DNA of 64,000 bases from Sinohyriopsis cumingii (lineage: Eukaryota > Mollusca > Bivalvia > Unionida > Unionidae): contig CM068830.1 of NCBI GenBank assembly GCA_028554795.2, positions 110,497,214 through 110,561,213 of the forward strand, written 5' to 3'. The notes beneath the pieces are model-generated. The model had not been told where the DNA came from. It searched no databases and saw nothing but the letters and a program-made list of their open reading frames with translations. Positions 54,094 to 64,000 of this stretch are shown here, piece after piece (position 1 is the stretch's first letter; each line of letters begins with the position of its first letter). The position numbers and the translations under genes were made by a program.

Positions 54094-55837
54094 ATGGATA
54101 CATTTGATCTTGATGAGGCAGAATATATTATTCCTGAGGTTGATCGAGCGAAGAAAGAATTTTTCGACGATGGAGCAGTTCACACTTGGTCGACATGGAA
54201 AACAAATTCCATCGATGCTACGATGAATCTGGAGCGAGCCAAGAAAATAATCGAGCATATAAAGACCAAGCACCACGAAGAGCGATTTATCTTTGGAATA
54301 AAATTTATCGCACAAATGCCTGACGATACTTGGATTATTCGCGATAAACGAGATCCAGTGCGTGGTGGCAAGAAAAACGTTATTCTCGATAAAAATTCTA
54401 AACCCGGATTATTATTGGGAATCGATGGTCCTTATTATGCTAGATCTTATCCAGCCAGCGCTGTTGTTTATGGTATTTATCGGCTAAATAACAATCCGGA
54501 CGTAAAAAACCTACCTGCGATGAAAGAATCACCGATGATAAATTGCGTGGCTGAACGTGTTATCGAGCACATGAAAAACGCTCGACGTGGATCTGGTTTG
54601 ACTCAATTAAGGTTGGATAAAATTAATGCGTGGGCTAGGACCGTCGCTGATGGTGCATCGGTGGACGACGTAGCTGCGTTGAGTAAAAAACTAAAATTTC
54701 CGATCACGGTGAAAACGTTATCGGGAGAAATATTATACTCGTCGCCGTATAGATCCCGAGGACGCCGATGTTGAAGATTGCGATGAATTTCACCGAGGTA
54801 GATTTGAAGAATCTTCGATTCTAGATTTTTCCAAAGCCGCATCTGCGTTCGATCCAATTTCACGCAGCAAATTTGTTTACCTAAATGGACCTGGCGGTAG
54901 CGGTAAAACAACGCGAGTAATACATTTATTTGCGAACTCCGATGTGATCGTATTGACTCCGACACATAGATTAGCACGAGAAATAAGGCAGCGTGGTGTT
55001 AATTCTTGCACGTATCATAGCTATTTCAAATACAGCGGTGGATCATGGGACTCGGTGCGCATGGGCGATAAATATATCAACAAGATCATAATATTCGATG
55101 AGATTTGCACGGTAAATTTAGATATATTAAAATCGATATTAACTTGGCTGGGAGGGAAAAATACCGCTGTGATAATGTGCGGCGATCACGGCCAACCTAA
55201 TCCGATTGATGGTGAATTGCCTCATGAATGGCTCAGAAGCTTCGTTGATTATTATGAGGAAATCGACGCTGATCATAGATCGACGGATATTTTGTTGACC
55301 GAATTCAAAAAATTGATTAGATTACAACCAAACAAGATTCAGTGTGACGTCATGAGGAAAATAATCGACGAAACTCCGATGAGCGATTTTCTAAATTTGT
55401 GGCGTCCTGATCATCTAATCGTCGCTAGCAGGAAAATTATTCGTGATATTATTCAGGAAATGTTATTCAAACTACATTGTGAGAAATTTCCAACGCTGCA
55501 GGTACCATTGTGTTATAGGCCCGCTAATACTAGACGACAAAATATTAATGTTACTTTGCCGTGTGGAGAGGAGAAAAACTTGGTCCTGAATGATATTATC
55601 TTTGTTGATATTAATCTTGTTAATGACGCGCTAAATGCAGAAAAATCGCCATGGAAATTAGGCTACGCAACAACGATACATTCATCACAGGGATTAACCG
55701 TCGATGGTCAAGTTTGGATCGTCGATGATAGAATTTCTTGGTCAAATTTGGTATATTTGGCCGTGTCGAGAGTAAGAAAATTATCTCAGCTAGGACGAAT
55801 TCGAGTGAACTACATTAGTGACGCTGGCGGTAATTGA
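54094..55837 (+). pseudogene. Polymerase-helicase gene with the polymerase palm deleted
   Basis: Codons 1-226 (to a TGA at 54772-54774) match the N-terminal domain of the element 1 protein (INCVAERVIEHM, GEILYSS). Then, in the +1 frame without an ATG, the sequence jumps to the helicase: GPGGSGKTT at about 54895, TPTHR, DEIC, GDHGQ, TIHSSQGLT and LAVSRVRK. About 480 residues, containing both polymerase Asp motifs, are gone. It ends in ISDAGGN without the TDGV linker and HNH tail. The helicase part is still open for about 350 codons. Confidence 0.88.
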
Positions 55838-56760
55838 GTACCTTCGGGTACTATTTGTAATTCTTCTTTGGTAAATCCGCGTTGTGGCGCTAGCGAATCT
55901 AGAATATAAATCGCTGGTCTTCCTGATGATCTTGTTACGGCGGATATTTTGTGTGTTGTAACGCTCCAGGTTGGGTCGGTTGCTCTTTTTCTTCCTCCTT
56001 CAGCTTCACCTTCTTTATATAAATATCTAACTGTGACGCTACCTAGTACAGGCTGAATTGTGGAATCTCGTTTTAGTGGTATATTCGATTTTGTGATTGC
56101 AATTGCAGGTTTCATTGATATTGTTCGAGTCGTCTCATTATTTAACGCGCTGATTACATGAGGCAATCTTGATACCCAATCGTGAGATCGATTATCCTGA
56201 ATAAACTCACGCGCGTATTGGTATCCGAATAATCGTTCTGCGAGCGTTTTATTGAATCTTTCGACGATGGCTTGATTGCGATGAACACCTACGATACCGC
56301 GACGGATTTTGACATTGTTCTTTTTCATCAATGAAGTAACCGCGCCAAGAAATTCTCGACCTGGATCAACCTGGAGAAGATTCGGCCATGTTAATGGGGA
56401 TCGTGAATAAATTTCGTTAAATGCCTTGGCAATTTCCGTTGCTGTTTTATTCGATAATGGTTCTGCTTCCTTATACCTGCTAGCGATATCGACGATGGTC
56501 AAAACATATTTGTATGTGACTCCGTCAACGGTATCGTGAGGAAGAAACATCAGATCCGCTTGATGGACCTCATTGGGAACACTGACGGTAAAACTCGCGT
56601 ATGGTATTTTCTTAGGTGGAGGGAGATATATTTGCCAAATTGCCTGTTTTGATAGCCACGATTCAGCGACGGATTGTTTTACCGATGCGGCCTTGGCGAG
56701 TTTGGCGATCGCTGATTTTCCTCGACAGAATCCTCGCGGAGAATAATATATCTGCTCCAT
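55810..56760 (-). CDS. INT: DDE (retrovirus-like) integrase
   Basis: 316 residues from the ATG at 56758-56760 (MEQIYYSPRGF). The catalytic residues are present: Asp in VHQADLMF, Asp in LLQVDPGREF, Glu in AIVERFNKTL, with the D-35-E spacing. Same N-terminal HTH-like and C-terminal beta-rich regions as 15161-16105. Overlaps the helicase 3' end by 28 bp (convergent). The frame is intact, so this defective element could in principle still supply integrase. Confidence 0.92.
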   Translation of the reverse strand: MEQIYYSPRGFCRGKSAIAKLAKAASVKQSVAESWLSKQAIWQIYLPPPKKIPYASFTVSVPNEVHQADLMFLPHDTVDGVTYKYVLTIVDIASRYKEAEPLSNKTATEIAKAFNEIYSRSPLTWPNLLQVDPGREFLGAVTSLMKKNNVKIRRGIVGVHRNQAIVERFNKTLAERLFGYQYAREFIQDNRSHDWVSRLPHVISALNNETTRTISMKPAIAITKSNIPLKRDSTIQPVLGSVTVRYLYKEGEAEGGRKRATDPTWSVTTHKISAVTRSSGRPAIYILDSLAPQRGFTKEELQIVPEGTQLPPASLM

Positions 56761-56761
56761 A

Positions 56762-57126
56762 TTATTTACCAGCACCGAACACTAATTTGCCTTTCATCGC
56801 GCCTTTTATCAGCCAGGACGCTAATTTCTCTTTGAAATTTTTATTAGGAATCGCGTTTAGTGCGTGAATTAGCTTGATATCAGCAAGATGCCTTTGTTGT
56901 AAATCTCCGCTGCGATATGCGAGATCATGATCATAACAAGCTGCATCAATGGCGTTTATTGGATTTTCGCCTTGTTTTGGTTGTTTATTATTGTCGAGTC
57001 TGATATCGAGCCTTGTTCCAGGTCCACAATAATTGTACCCTGGTAGATGCTTCTCTCCGGGATATTTCGCCCAGGGTAACCCAGGTAGATTTTTTAAGGA
57101 GGCGGCAATGTCTCCTCCGGTTCTAC
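56762..57126 (-). CDS. Phospholipase A2 domain, downstream frame, element 2
   Basis: An open frame of about 115 codons with no ATG before its last few residues. It shows GYNYCGPGTR and an ACYDHDLAY catalytic His-Asp region. In the -1 frame relative to the zinc-ribbon gene beyond an A10 run (+ strand T-run 57127-57136). Same situation as element 1, although the two sequences are well diverged and the run length differs. Confidence 0.75.
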
Positions 57127-57267
57127 TTTTTTTTTTGCGAATCTAAACTTGCGTGTCTTGCAAACTTCGCATTCTCCTGCAATTGCGTTCCTGTTGTTGC
57201 GTGTGACGATTTCAGTTGGATTTATCGTAGCTGTGTGAGTGCGACACTTTACACAATATAGATCCAT
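57094..57267 (-). CDS. Zinc-ribbon protein, element 2
   Basis: 57 residues from MDLYCVKCR (ATG at 57265-57267); the longer frame upstream starts at a non-ATG. CxxC pairs in YCVKCR and CEVCKTRKFRF, with TRNNRNA between, as in element 1. After the A10 run the zero frame closes within 14 codons, while the PLA2 lies in the -1 frame. Confidence 0.75.
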   Translation of the reverse strand: MDLYCVKCRTHTATINPTEIVTRNNRNAIAGECEVCKTRKFRFAKKKVEPEETLPPP

Positions 57268-57280
57268 ATATTTTAGTAAC

Positions 57281-57931
57281 ATGAATGTAATTGATTTTTC
57301 AGCCACGAAACGACGCGAGCAGGTGAAACATCATGCGGCATTACCGAATTCGATTAGAATGATAATCATTGGCCCATCAGGATCAGGTAAAACGCAATTG
57401 TTATTGAATTTGATCATGAGATGGCTGAAATGGGACAAATTGTATTTGGTTGCACCATCCGTGGACGATCAGCGTTGTTACCAAGTGCTAAAGGAATTTA
57501 GCGATAATACCAACGAAGGTACGATCGAATTTATCACGGGTATCAACGAAGCTCCTTCTGTGGAGAATTTGGACGGTGATATTAATAATCTTGTTGTTTT
57601 CGACGACGTTATGCTGGACAAGCAAACCAACCCGGCCAGAATATTCTCGCGTGGCAGACACAAGAATACCGATGTTATTTACGTAACACAGAGATACACG
57701 CAGATTCCAAAGGTGATCAGGGACAATTGTAACATTTTATCTGTGTTCAACGGCGTGGACACGCACACGTTGAGAAATATCCATCAGACCTGGTGCAACG
57801 GTGACATGGACATGAATAAATTTAAAAATTTGTTCAGCCGCGCTCAGTCAACGCCGCATGGTTTCATCACGATAAATCTTCATGATCCACGAAGTCGGTA
57901 TCGTATCGGTCTTGATCAAATTTATTCATGA
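57281..57931 (+). CDS. ATP: FtsK/HerA-type packaging ATPase
   Basis: 216 residues from MNVIDFSATK. Walker A GPSGSGKTQ, Walker B NLVVFDDVML and RGRHKNTDVIYVTQR are all kept. Intact. Last gene before the right TIR, as in element 1. Confidence 0.92.
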   Translation: MNVIDFSATKRREQVKHHAALPNSIRMIIIGPSGSGKTQLLLNLIMRWLKWDKLYLVAPSVDDQRCYQVLKEFSDNTNEGTIEFITGINEAPSVENLDGDINNLVVFDDVMLDKQTNPARIFSRGRHKNTDVIYVTQRYTQIPKVIRDNCNILSVFNGVDTHTLRNIHQTWCNGDMDMNKFKNLFSRAQSTPHGFITINLHDPRSRYRIGLDQIYS

Positions 57932-57932
57932 A

Positions 57933-58180
57933 AAAGCAGCCGGACAATGCAACAAAAAATAATAACCAAAATAATATTCCCGCATAATTTATTTCCTGTC
58001 TCGGATGCTATATTCATTGACACACTCGTCGTGACCACCTGATGCACTGAGTCTGGAATGCGCGAAAATTAGATCTCGTGGAAAGCTTTATGTTTGAATT
58101 CTGAGGCTTCTACGGAGAAAGTTCTCGTAGGAGCGTTTATTTGGTCTGGAAACGATGGTCTGTTAAACTTCCCTGCTGCT
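57933..58180. repeat. Right TIR of element 2
   Basis: Reverse complement of 46026-46273 with several substitutions. Inner edge AAAGCAGCC, outer edge CCCTGCTGCT. Confidence 0.9.
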
Positions 58181-58187
58181 AACAATA
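58181..58187. other. Right target-site duplication of element 2
   Basis: AACAATA, same as 46019-46025. Confidence 0.75.
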
Positions 58188-59857
58188 TGATTACACTATT
58201 GAGCCAGCAGGAGGGGGCATTTGTTAAGAAAGGTAGAGACTAAAGTCTGAGTACTGACTTAGTGTTAACTCAGATGTAAATATTAATCACCTAGATTTTC
58301 TGATAGTTACAAATAGACTTGGTACCTCTTTATGCAATTAAATGTGACCTCTGCTTTATGTTGGCGAAATAAATTATGTAAGATGGGCATGTTTTGATTC
58401 CTTTTTGTTTCCACAAATGTTATGCAAGGTGTTCAGACATCTAATGCAAAATGTTTCTTTTTCTTTCATTTGTTCAGTGATCCAATAAAGGCAGTGGGCA
58501 AATCCAGAAGGATTACACCATCAAAGGTAAAGGGAAATGCAGCATTACCAGACTACATTTGATTTTTGGGGTAAGTTGATCAAAATGACGAATGTTGATT
58601 TGGATGTTACGATTTTTGTTTCTTGAACACACTGGATACTGCACACTTTCGCTGCAATTATTCAGGTTCAGTTTTATGGATAAAACTCCAATTTCATGTA
58701 TTTGAATGCAGTTAAAGCATGTTTTGGTCTGAATTTAGATTATGCAAGTTAGAGGCATATTTGTCTCAATAGCAATGCAATGGGCATTGTTGACAGCACT
58801 TTGATTTTAGTTTACTTTTTTAACATCAATTGTTATAGTTCAAACTGCTGAAAAAAATTAGTTCAGTTTATCAGTGTTCAATGTTGCTTCATTACAAGGT
58901 ATATATTTATGAGATACTTTTTGTCTCTCTATTATATAATCCAAAAATTAAAGTAACATATGAAAAATCTACCTTTCACAGCATTTTAGAGAGAACATTT
59001 TTGTGGTTCTAATAAATGGATGATCTATTTTGAACATATACATTATTGTTATTGCAAAGGCTTCATTGTTTATCAATATTAATATAAATTAGTGCTACTT
59101 GTCTTTTAATAATAACTGTATATATTGGACACAATAAAATAATTATGTTTTCATGTACTAAAACTTATGGGGAAACTTTTTGTCACTAGGTCATATGAAA
59201 AATGAAATAAATTTGTGTTTAATTTGTATACCCATGTTGCATTAAAATTGATAAACAAAATGCTTATTTGATAATAAAATAAAAGAAATTAACACTGTAT
59301 TGTTATCACTTATTCCTCTTTTTTCCATCATGAGCATTAAAGAAAATGTATCCACAAACTCCATATATGCATCATAGATATCTATACTGTAGCATGTTTC
59401 ACTTACATCAGATTACACAAGACACAATGTTTACTGACATGAACATAGAGAAACAAACCGTGTTTGGTTGTACTCAGAGGTTTTAATGTGTTATCGGATT
59501 GAAAACTGGATCCAACAAAATCACAGACGAGAGCGAAAAAGTGAAATGATTGCTTGAAGGTATGTGCCATTAACACATAACCAAGATTGTATGATATCCA
59601 GTTCAATTATATGACAGTATCTTACATATAAAAATCATTATTTGTCATTTTGCCAACAGGATATTGAAGACAAAGGGGTTTCTTTTATTGCAAAGCAAGC
59701 TGACCTTGGAAGCCGACTTTGGATACTTTTCAGCCGATTATTTATTAAAGGATATCAATAAAAAGGTTATTTTTTCAAAGCAAGCCAACTTTGGATTCTT
59801 TTAAGTGTGCTGATTTTATATATATATACATGTGAGAAAATTGTGTTCTTGTGACTT
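58188..59857. other. Host DNA between elements 2 and 3, no supported gene
   Basis: AT-rich, no recognisable coding or repeat structure. Confidence 0.45.
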
Positions 59858-60420
59858 AGGGTTACGGTTTTGCAGTAGTAACGTACGGACAGATAGTACC
59901 ATTTTGGATATCGTATTCACTGAAATACTTGTCTCATGGAGTCAGATAGGTAGGTATTTCGTTCATGAAAATTGGTTGAGTGGTTATGACAAAATTGAAT
60001 TCTTGTGATTTCCCATATGTTTATATAGGTTATCGTTAGGGTTACGGTTTTCTGGTATAACGTACGAATGGACCTGGCAATTTTAATGCGCTTTTTGCTG
60101 CAGTACGTGTGTCATAGAGCCCGATAGATAGGTATTTCTTTCATGAAAATCGGTCAAGTGCTTTGGGGGAAAATTGGATTCTTGTTATTTCCCTTACATT
60201 TATCATAGGTTAGGGTTAGTGATGCAGTTTTATGATGATACGTAAGAAGATACCCGGCGATTTTTATGGTCTTATGACTGCAATATGTGTCTCAGGGAGG
60301 CCGATAGATAGGTATTTTGTTCATGAAAATCATTCGAGAGATTTTGGAGCAAAAATGAATTTTTTTTGTCATGTTGTGTTAGGATTTAGGGTTACCAATG
60401 AAGAAACTATTTTCTCAAGA
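59858..60420. repeat. Degenerate tandem repeat, about 178 bp per unit
   Basis: Three units starting GGGTTACGGTTTT and continuing AACGTACG, GATAGATAGGTATTTC, TTCATGAAAAT. A fourth related unit lies at 61730-61990. GGTTAGGGTTAGGGTTA-like stretches are too short to be telomeric. Confidence 0.65.
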
Positions 60421-60610
60421 TCTTGGGAATTTTTCATGCGGTTTGCTTTGCTTGATCTGCTTTGGGTAAACCTATGTAAAGATGGTGCGTATGTCTTTCT
60501 GCAACCTGCAGCACCCATTATAATGCGAAATAAGTGTTTGATATTGTAGTGAGCAGACGGATCATCGGAGTTTCATGATACCTGTATCCAAAGACGGATC
60601 TTAAGGAGAT
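60420..60610. repeat. Dispersed repeat block, first of three
   Basis: CATGCGGTTTGCTTTGCT-GATC, TATAATGCGAAATAA and GAGCAGACGGATCA recur at 61545-61710 and 62015-62165, so a compound unit (this block plus the 178-bp block) has been duplicated. Confidence 0.6.
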
Positions 60611-60837
60611 AAATCTATTAATACTTTGATGAGATAGAGAGCTTGATTTTTTTGCTAAGTTATAGCCTTTCTAATAAAATTTTGACTGCGTCGTTTGTAG
60701 ATGAATTTCGTCTTTTTCGGTGAATATTTTGGTAACCCTTTGAATTGCTTGCTGACATTGCCCTACCAGATACGCCCGGTAAAGATGAATGCTGAGACAC
60801 CTAGTCTATGAAGGTAGCTTGAGGGCTTTTGGAGTTA

Positions 60838-61388
60838 CATTAATACCTCGAACATTCGCGAGGTTAGGTTCCAGAACCAGTCGCGGATCAGAAGGAATCG
60901 CGAATGTTTGGCACGAGTCACAAAAAATGCTAATAAATGCTTATTTCTAGGATTTAAACCCTAAATATGACCCAAATCATGCTCCCAAAGCACTTTAATT
61001 TCATATAAAAGTTAGCTTAATACATTGCCCTTAAAAAGAGAAACAAATGGTTGACGAAAAAATAGAGTACAGTATTGCCTAATGGGTATTTGCCACACCA
61101 GCGCATTTCAGTACGGTACATGTATACTAATATTACCCCTATACTAATTGATTGGCTGCCGTTTTCTTTTGCACTCACAGTAAGGTAAAACCAAGTAACG
61201 AATGGGACTGTAAACTTAATGACTGATGTTTTCTTTGTCATTGTCAGGAAGGTAAACTAGGTAAACTTCATATGTCACAGAAGTCATATAACCATGGTAC
61301 AATTCAATATAATAAAGAAAACATGTACGTAGAGGGTACCAATGAAAATTTCGCGAATCCATAAACGCGAATGCACGAGGTATTACTG
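60838..61388. mobile_element. Non-autonomous DNA transposon (MITE) with TA duplication
   Basis: Ends CATTAATACCTCG and, inverted, CGAGGTATTACTG, flanked by TA at 60836-60837 and 61389-61390. A second inner pair around TTCGCGA is also inverted. TA target and CAGTAATACCTCG-type ends suggest the Tc1/mariner/pogo group. No transposase frame inside. Confidence 0.7.
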
Positions 61389-61509
61389 TACTTGGATTCG
61401 AGTGACAAAACAAACCCTGTACGACATAAATTGGAATCAAGCCCGTCTTCCAAACTAGCACTGTAAGACAGTCTGCTGGAGGTAAAATGGCCAAGTTGCC
61501 ACATCAGTA

Positions 61510-62165
61510 TTTTTTGATTATCTCGTTACCTCCTTGGACTTTTGACATGCGGCTTGCTTTGCTAGATCGGCCTTGGTGAGGCAAATATAAGGATGGTTCG
61601 TCCGCCTGTCTGTGACAAACAACGCCTCCATAATGTGAAATGACTGTTTGGTACTAAGGTAGCGGACGGATCAACGGAATTGTATGATACCTATGTCCAA
61701 AGATGGAGCCTGAAAGATCGGTACTTGGTTCATGAAAATCGTTTTTAGTAGTTTGGGAGAAATTCGGATTCTTGTCATTTCCCATAGTTGTAGCATAGGT
61801 TAGGGTTAGGGTTACAGGTTTCTGTTAATAGCCTACGAACGGATGGGGCGATCTGGATGCAATTTTCACTATGATATATGTCTCATTGAGCCTGATAGAT
61901 AGATAGTTGCTTCATGAAAATCAGTCCAGAAGTTGTGTAGGAAAATGGATTTTGTCATTTAGAGTTAGGGTTATCTGTGATGTAACATCAATATTTCGGT
62001 ACCTCGTGGGATTTTGTCATGTGGTTTGCTTTGCTACATCAGCCCTGGCGAGGCCTAATTAAAAATGGTTCGTCTGTATGTCTGTACAGAGCGCCCTATA
62101 ATGTTAAATAATTGTTTGGTGCTGTTTAGGGCGGAGTTCCACGATACACATGTCCATTTTGTCAT
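61510..62165. repeat. Second and third copies of the compound dispersed repeat
   Basis: Same CATG-GG-TTGCTTTGCTA-ATC blocks as 60420-60610, with a 178-bp-type unit between (GGGTTAGGGTTACAGG, GATAGATAGATAGTTGCTTCATG). Confidence 0.6.
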
Positions 62166-62692
62166 AAGAGGTTTCCTATGCTGGATAAAGGTAAATCTGT
62201 TATCATAGTTAATTATATGGAACTAAGTTTTATCCCTGGTATCGATGATAGGTCCAGTACTAGTCTTGCTTGGTGGTGTTCACACCAGTTACATGTATGC
62301 AAAGTTTTTGTTTTATAAAATTTCATTTTTGAAATTTCTGCACTTGATAGTTCCTATTGAAAAATATGTAAATGCAAGTAATGACCATTAAATGTTGTCT
62401 TCTGCTAACATCTTCAACACTCCCAGGACTCAGGAATACAATGTTGTCAAGAAAATTCTTGTGCTTGGATATATGTGTATATATTTATGTGGGTTTGTAA
62501 GGAAATTAAATTTTAAAATACATTATTGATCGGATGTTTATTGTATTGATATTAGTTATGAACAAATACAATTATTTTATTGAATAAATGTAAATAATTA
62601 CTTATTGAAGGATTTGTAAATGATTAGTGTACAGGGGCTTAGACCTTGAGATTACTCGTCTGTTGAATTGAAAACTATTCTTTGTCACCATG
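62166..62692. other. Host DNA left of element 3, no supported gene
   Basis: AT-rich, nothing recognised. Confidence 0.45.
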
Positions 62693-62943
62693 AGCAGCAG
62701 AAAGGGTGAACAGACCATAGAATTCCGACAAAACAAATAAAACAAACAAATAAATCATCTCGTAGAAAGGTCAAGATTTTACAAATGAACTTTTCCTTGA
62801 GATGTTTTATTTCTGCAATGACCGATTGTACTAATAAAACCTCAGTTCGAAATAGTATCTGAAAAAATAAAGTACTCTACGTGTTTATTTATTTCTTGTT
62901 TATTTTTTGACGACCAACGTTGGTAGGTACCCTCTCTGCTGCT
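62693..62943. repeat. TIR of element 3
   Basis: Inferred from architecture: outer edge AGCAGCAGAAAGGGTGAACA, inner edge TACCCTCTCTGCTGCT, 251 bp apart, with the ATPase stop 8 bp further in. The same length and inverted-edge layout as the other TIRs. The interior sequence differs and the partner TIR is not in the window. Confidence 0.75.
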
Positions 62944-62950
62944 CCCCCTG

Positions 62951-63616
62951 TTACCCAAATATTTTATCAATACCCACACGATATCTTGTTCTTGGATCAT
63001 GTAAATTTATTGTTATAAATCCATGCGGGGTAGCTTGCGCTCGTGAGAAGAAATTTCTGAATTTAATTATATCCATGTCACCACCACACCAAGTTTGATG
63101 AATATTTCGCAACGTGTGTGTGTCTACGCCATTAAACACAACTAAAATGTTGCAGTTGTCTCTGATCACCTTCGGAATTTGTGTATATCGTTGAGTAACA
63201 TAGATCACGTCTGTATTTTTATGTCTCCCTCGGGAAAATATTCTGGCTGGATTTGATTGTTTATCTAGCATCACATCGTCGTATACAACTAAATTATTAA
63301 TAAATCCGTCTATGGAATCTACGGATGGTGCTTCATCAATATCGGTTATAAACTCTATAACATCATTATCTTCATCCAGTAATCGCGCGTTTTCATTGAA
63401 ATCTTTAAGTACATCATAACATCGTTGATCATCAACGGATGGTGCTACTAAATACAACTTATCCCATTTCAACCATCTCATTATCAGATTAAGTAATAAT
63501 TGCGTCTTACCCGATCCAGATGGTCCTATGATAATCATTCTGATGGAGTTCGGTAGCGCAGGATGATGCTTAACTGGCTCTCGCTGCCGAGTTGCTGAGA
63601 AATCAATTATATCCAT
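62951..63616 (-). CDS. ATP: FtsK/HerA-type packaging ATPase
   Basis: 221 residues starting MDIIDFSATR. Walker A GPSGSGKTQ, Walker B NLVVYDDVML, RGRHKNTDVIYVTQR; closely related to the element 1 and 2 proteins. Intact. Confidence 0.92.
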   Translation of the reverse strand: MDIIDFSATRQREPVKHHPALPNSIRMIIIGPSGSGKTQLLLNLIMRWLKWDKLYLVAPSVDDQRCYDVLKDFNENARLLDEDNDVIEFITDIDEAPSVDSIDGFINNLVVYDDVMLDKQSNPARIFSRGRHKNTDVIYVTQRYTQIPKVIRDNCNILVVFNGVDTHTLRNIHQTWCGGDMDIIKFRNFFSRAQATPHGFITINLHDPRTRYRVGIDKIFG

Positions 63617-63628
63617 ATATATTATAAC

Positions 63629-64000
63629 ATGAATTTATATTGTTTACGCTGTAGAGTTAAAACTCCAACTACTGATTTAGCCACGGTTATAACAAAAAAT
63701 AAAAAAATAGCGTACGGTGGAAAATGTTCTGTATGCGGTAGAAAGAAATTTTCGTTTTTACCTAATAAGCGCGGTGGTGATATTGCTAATTTGATGTCAA
63801 AGTTTCCAGGTGCTCCATGGGCTAAATATAGTGGAGAAAAACATCTACCAGGATATAATTATTGCGGTCCTGGTACTCGACTCGATATCAGGCTCGATGA
63901 TCAAGATCAACCAAAACCAGGCGAGGAACCAATAAACGCTATTGATCGAGCTTGTCATGCTCATGATGTAGCTTATAAAAGTCAAAATCTACAAGATAGG
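63629..64000 (+). CDS. Zinc-ribbon/PLA2 protein, continuous frame, 3' end outside the window
   Basis: 124 codons visible from the ATG at 63629. N-terminal four-Cys zinc ribbon (YCLRCR, CSVCGRKKFSF), then without any frame change the leading PLA2 sequence (GGDIANLM, PWAKYSGEKHLPG), calcium loop YCGPGT and catalytic ACHAHDVAY. No A-run at the junction. It shows that in this family the two domains belong to one protein. Likely a virion protein for membrane penetration, by analogy to parvovirus VP1. Confidence 0.88.
   Translation, partial: MNLYCLRCRVKTPTTDLATVITKNKKIAYGGKCSVCGRKKFSFLPNKRGGDIANLMSKFPGAPWAKYSGEKHLPGYNYCGPGTRLDIRLDDQDQPKPGEEPINAIDRACHAHDVAYKSQNLQDR

Larger units (their letters stand above)
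46026..58180. mobile_element. Element 2: rearranged, defective Polinton/adintovirus-like element
   Basis: A 12.2-kb unit with about 248-bp TIRs and 7-bp flanking direct repeats. It has homologues of most element 1 genes, but the structural block (46.3-52.5 kb) is inverted relative to element 1 while the right block keeps its orientation. Lost: protease, fibre N-terminus and most of the shaft, polymerase palm and HNH tail. The RAGN-domain protein and HNH gene are broken. MCP, hydrophobic protein, minor capsid, integrase and ATPase frames remain open. The TIRs differ at several positions, so it is older than element 1. Confidence 0.93.
62693..64000. mobile_element. Element 3: left end of a third related element, cut by the window
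   Basis: A TIR followed by the packaging ATPase (minus) and zinc-ribbon/PLA2 gene (plus). This is the right-hand end of elements 1 and 2 in reverse orientation. The rest should lie beyond 64000. Confidence 0.88.

Noticed and set aside
59850..62000. TTAGGG-like runs suggesting a telomere or interstitial telomeric site
   Set aside because: Only two to three units at a time, embedded in a 178-bp degenerate repeat.

Overview
The window looks like AT-rich invertebrate (probably molluscan or other lophotrochozoan) nuclear DNA carrying three related Polinton/Maverick-like (adintovirus-like) integrated DNA-virus elements. The host assignment is inference. It rests on long (TA)n tracts, tRNA-derived SINE-like repeats, a Ty3/gypsy-type retrotransposon, MITE-like repeats and split exons of an immunoglobulin-domain membrane protein. 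I recognise no bacterial genes, rRNA, tRNA genes or CRISPR arrays.

Element 1 (2823-17596, about 14.8 kb) is complete. It has 246/245-bp terminal inverted repeats (TIRs) that differ only in one A-run, and a 5-bp GTAGC direct repeat on each side. Its left half is a minus-strand structural block: a jelly-roll minor capsid candidate, a hydrophobic protein, a repeat-shaft fibre, an adenain-type protease, a pX-like protein, the major capsid protein (MCP) and two conserved virion-type proteins. Its right half is a replication/integration/packaging block: a small acidic protein, an HNH endonuclease, a Cys-rich protein, a fused family-B-like DNA polymerase + SF1 helicase + HNH protein, a DDE integrase, a zinc-ribbon/phospholipase A2 pair and an FtsK/HerA-type packaging ATPase.

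Element 2 (46026-58180, about 12.2 kb) is a diverged, decaying relative flanked by the 7-bp direct repeat AACAATA. Its whole structural block is inverted relative to element 1. It has lost the protease, most of the fibre and the entire polymerase palm, but keeps open frames for integrase, packaging ATPase, MCP and helicase. Element 3 starts at 62693 with one TIR and runs out of the window; its ATPase is complete and its zinc-ribbon/PLA2 gene is one continuous frame as far as visible.

The genes fit an integrating virus life cycle: replication by the polymerase-helicase, packaging by the ATPase into a double-jelly-roll capsid matured by the protease, membrane entry by a fibre and a parvovirus-type PLA2, and insertion by a retrovirus-like integrase. 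The most unusual points are the polymerase-helicase-HNH fusion, the block inversion, TIRs that are themselves bounded by the same inverted AGCAGCAG motif, an A-run frame change between zinc ribbon and PLA2 in two independent copies, and an AATT-centred motif before the structural genes.

Host DNA fills 1-2817, 17602-46018 and 58188-62692. It holds an Ig-domain exon (25997-26356) and a transmembrane exon (19007-19134), both on the minus strand, a degenerate gypsy element (about 30962-35763), SINE-like copies, a TA-flanked MITE (60838-61388), several microsatellites and degenerate tandem repeats.
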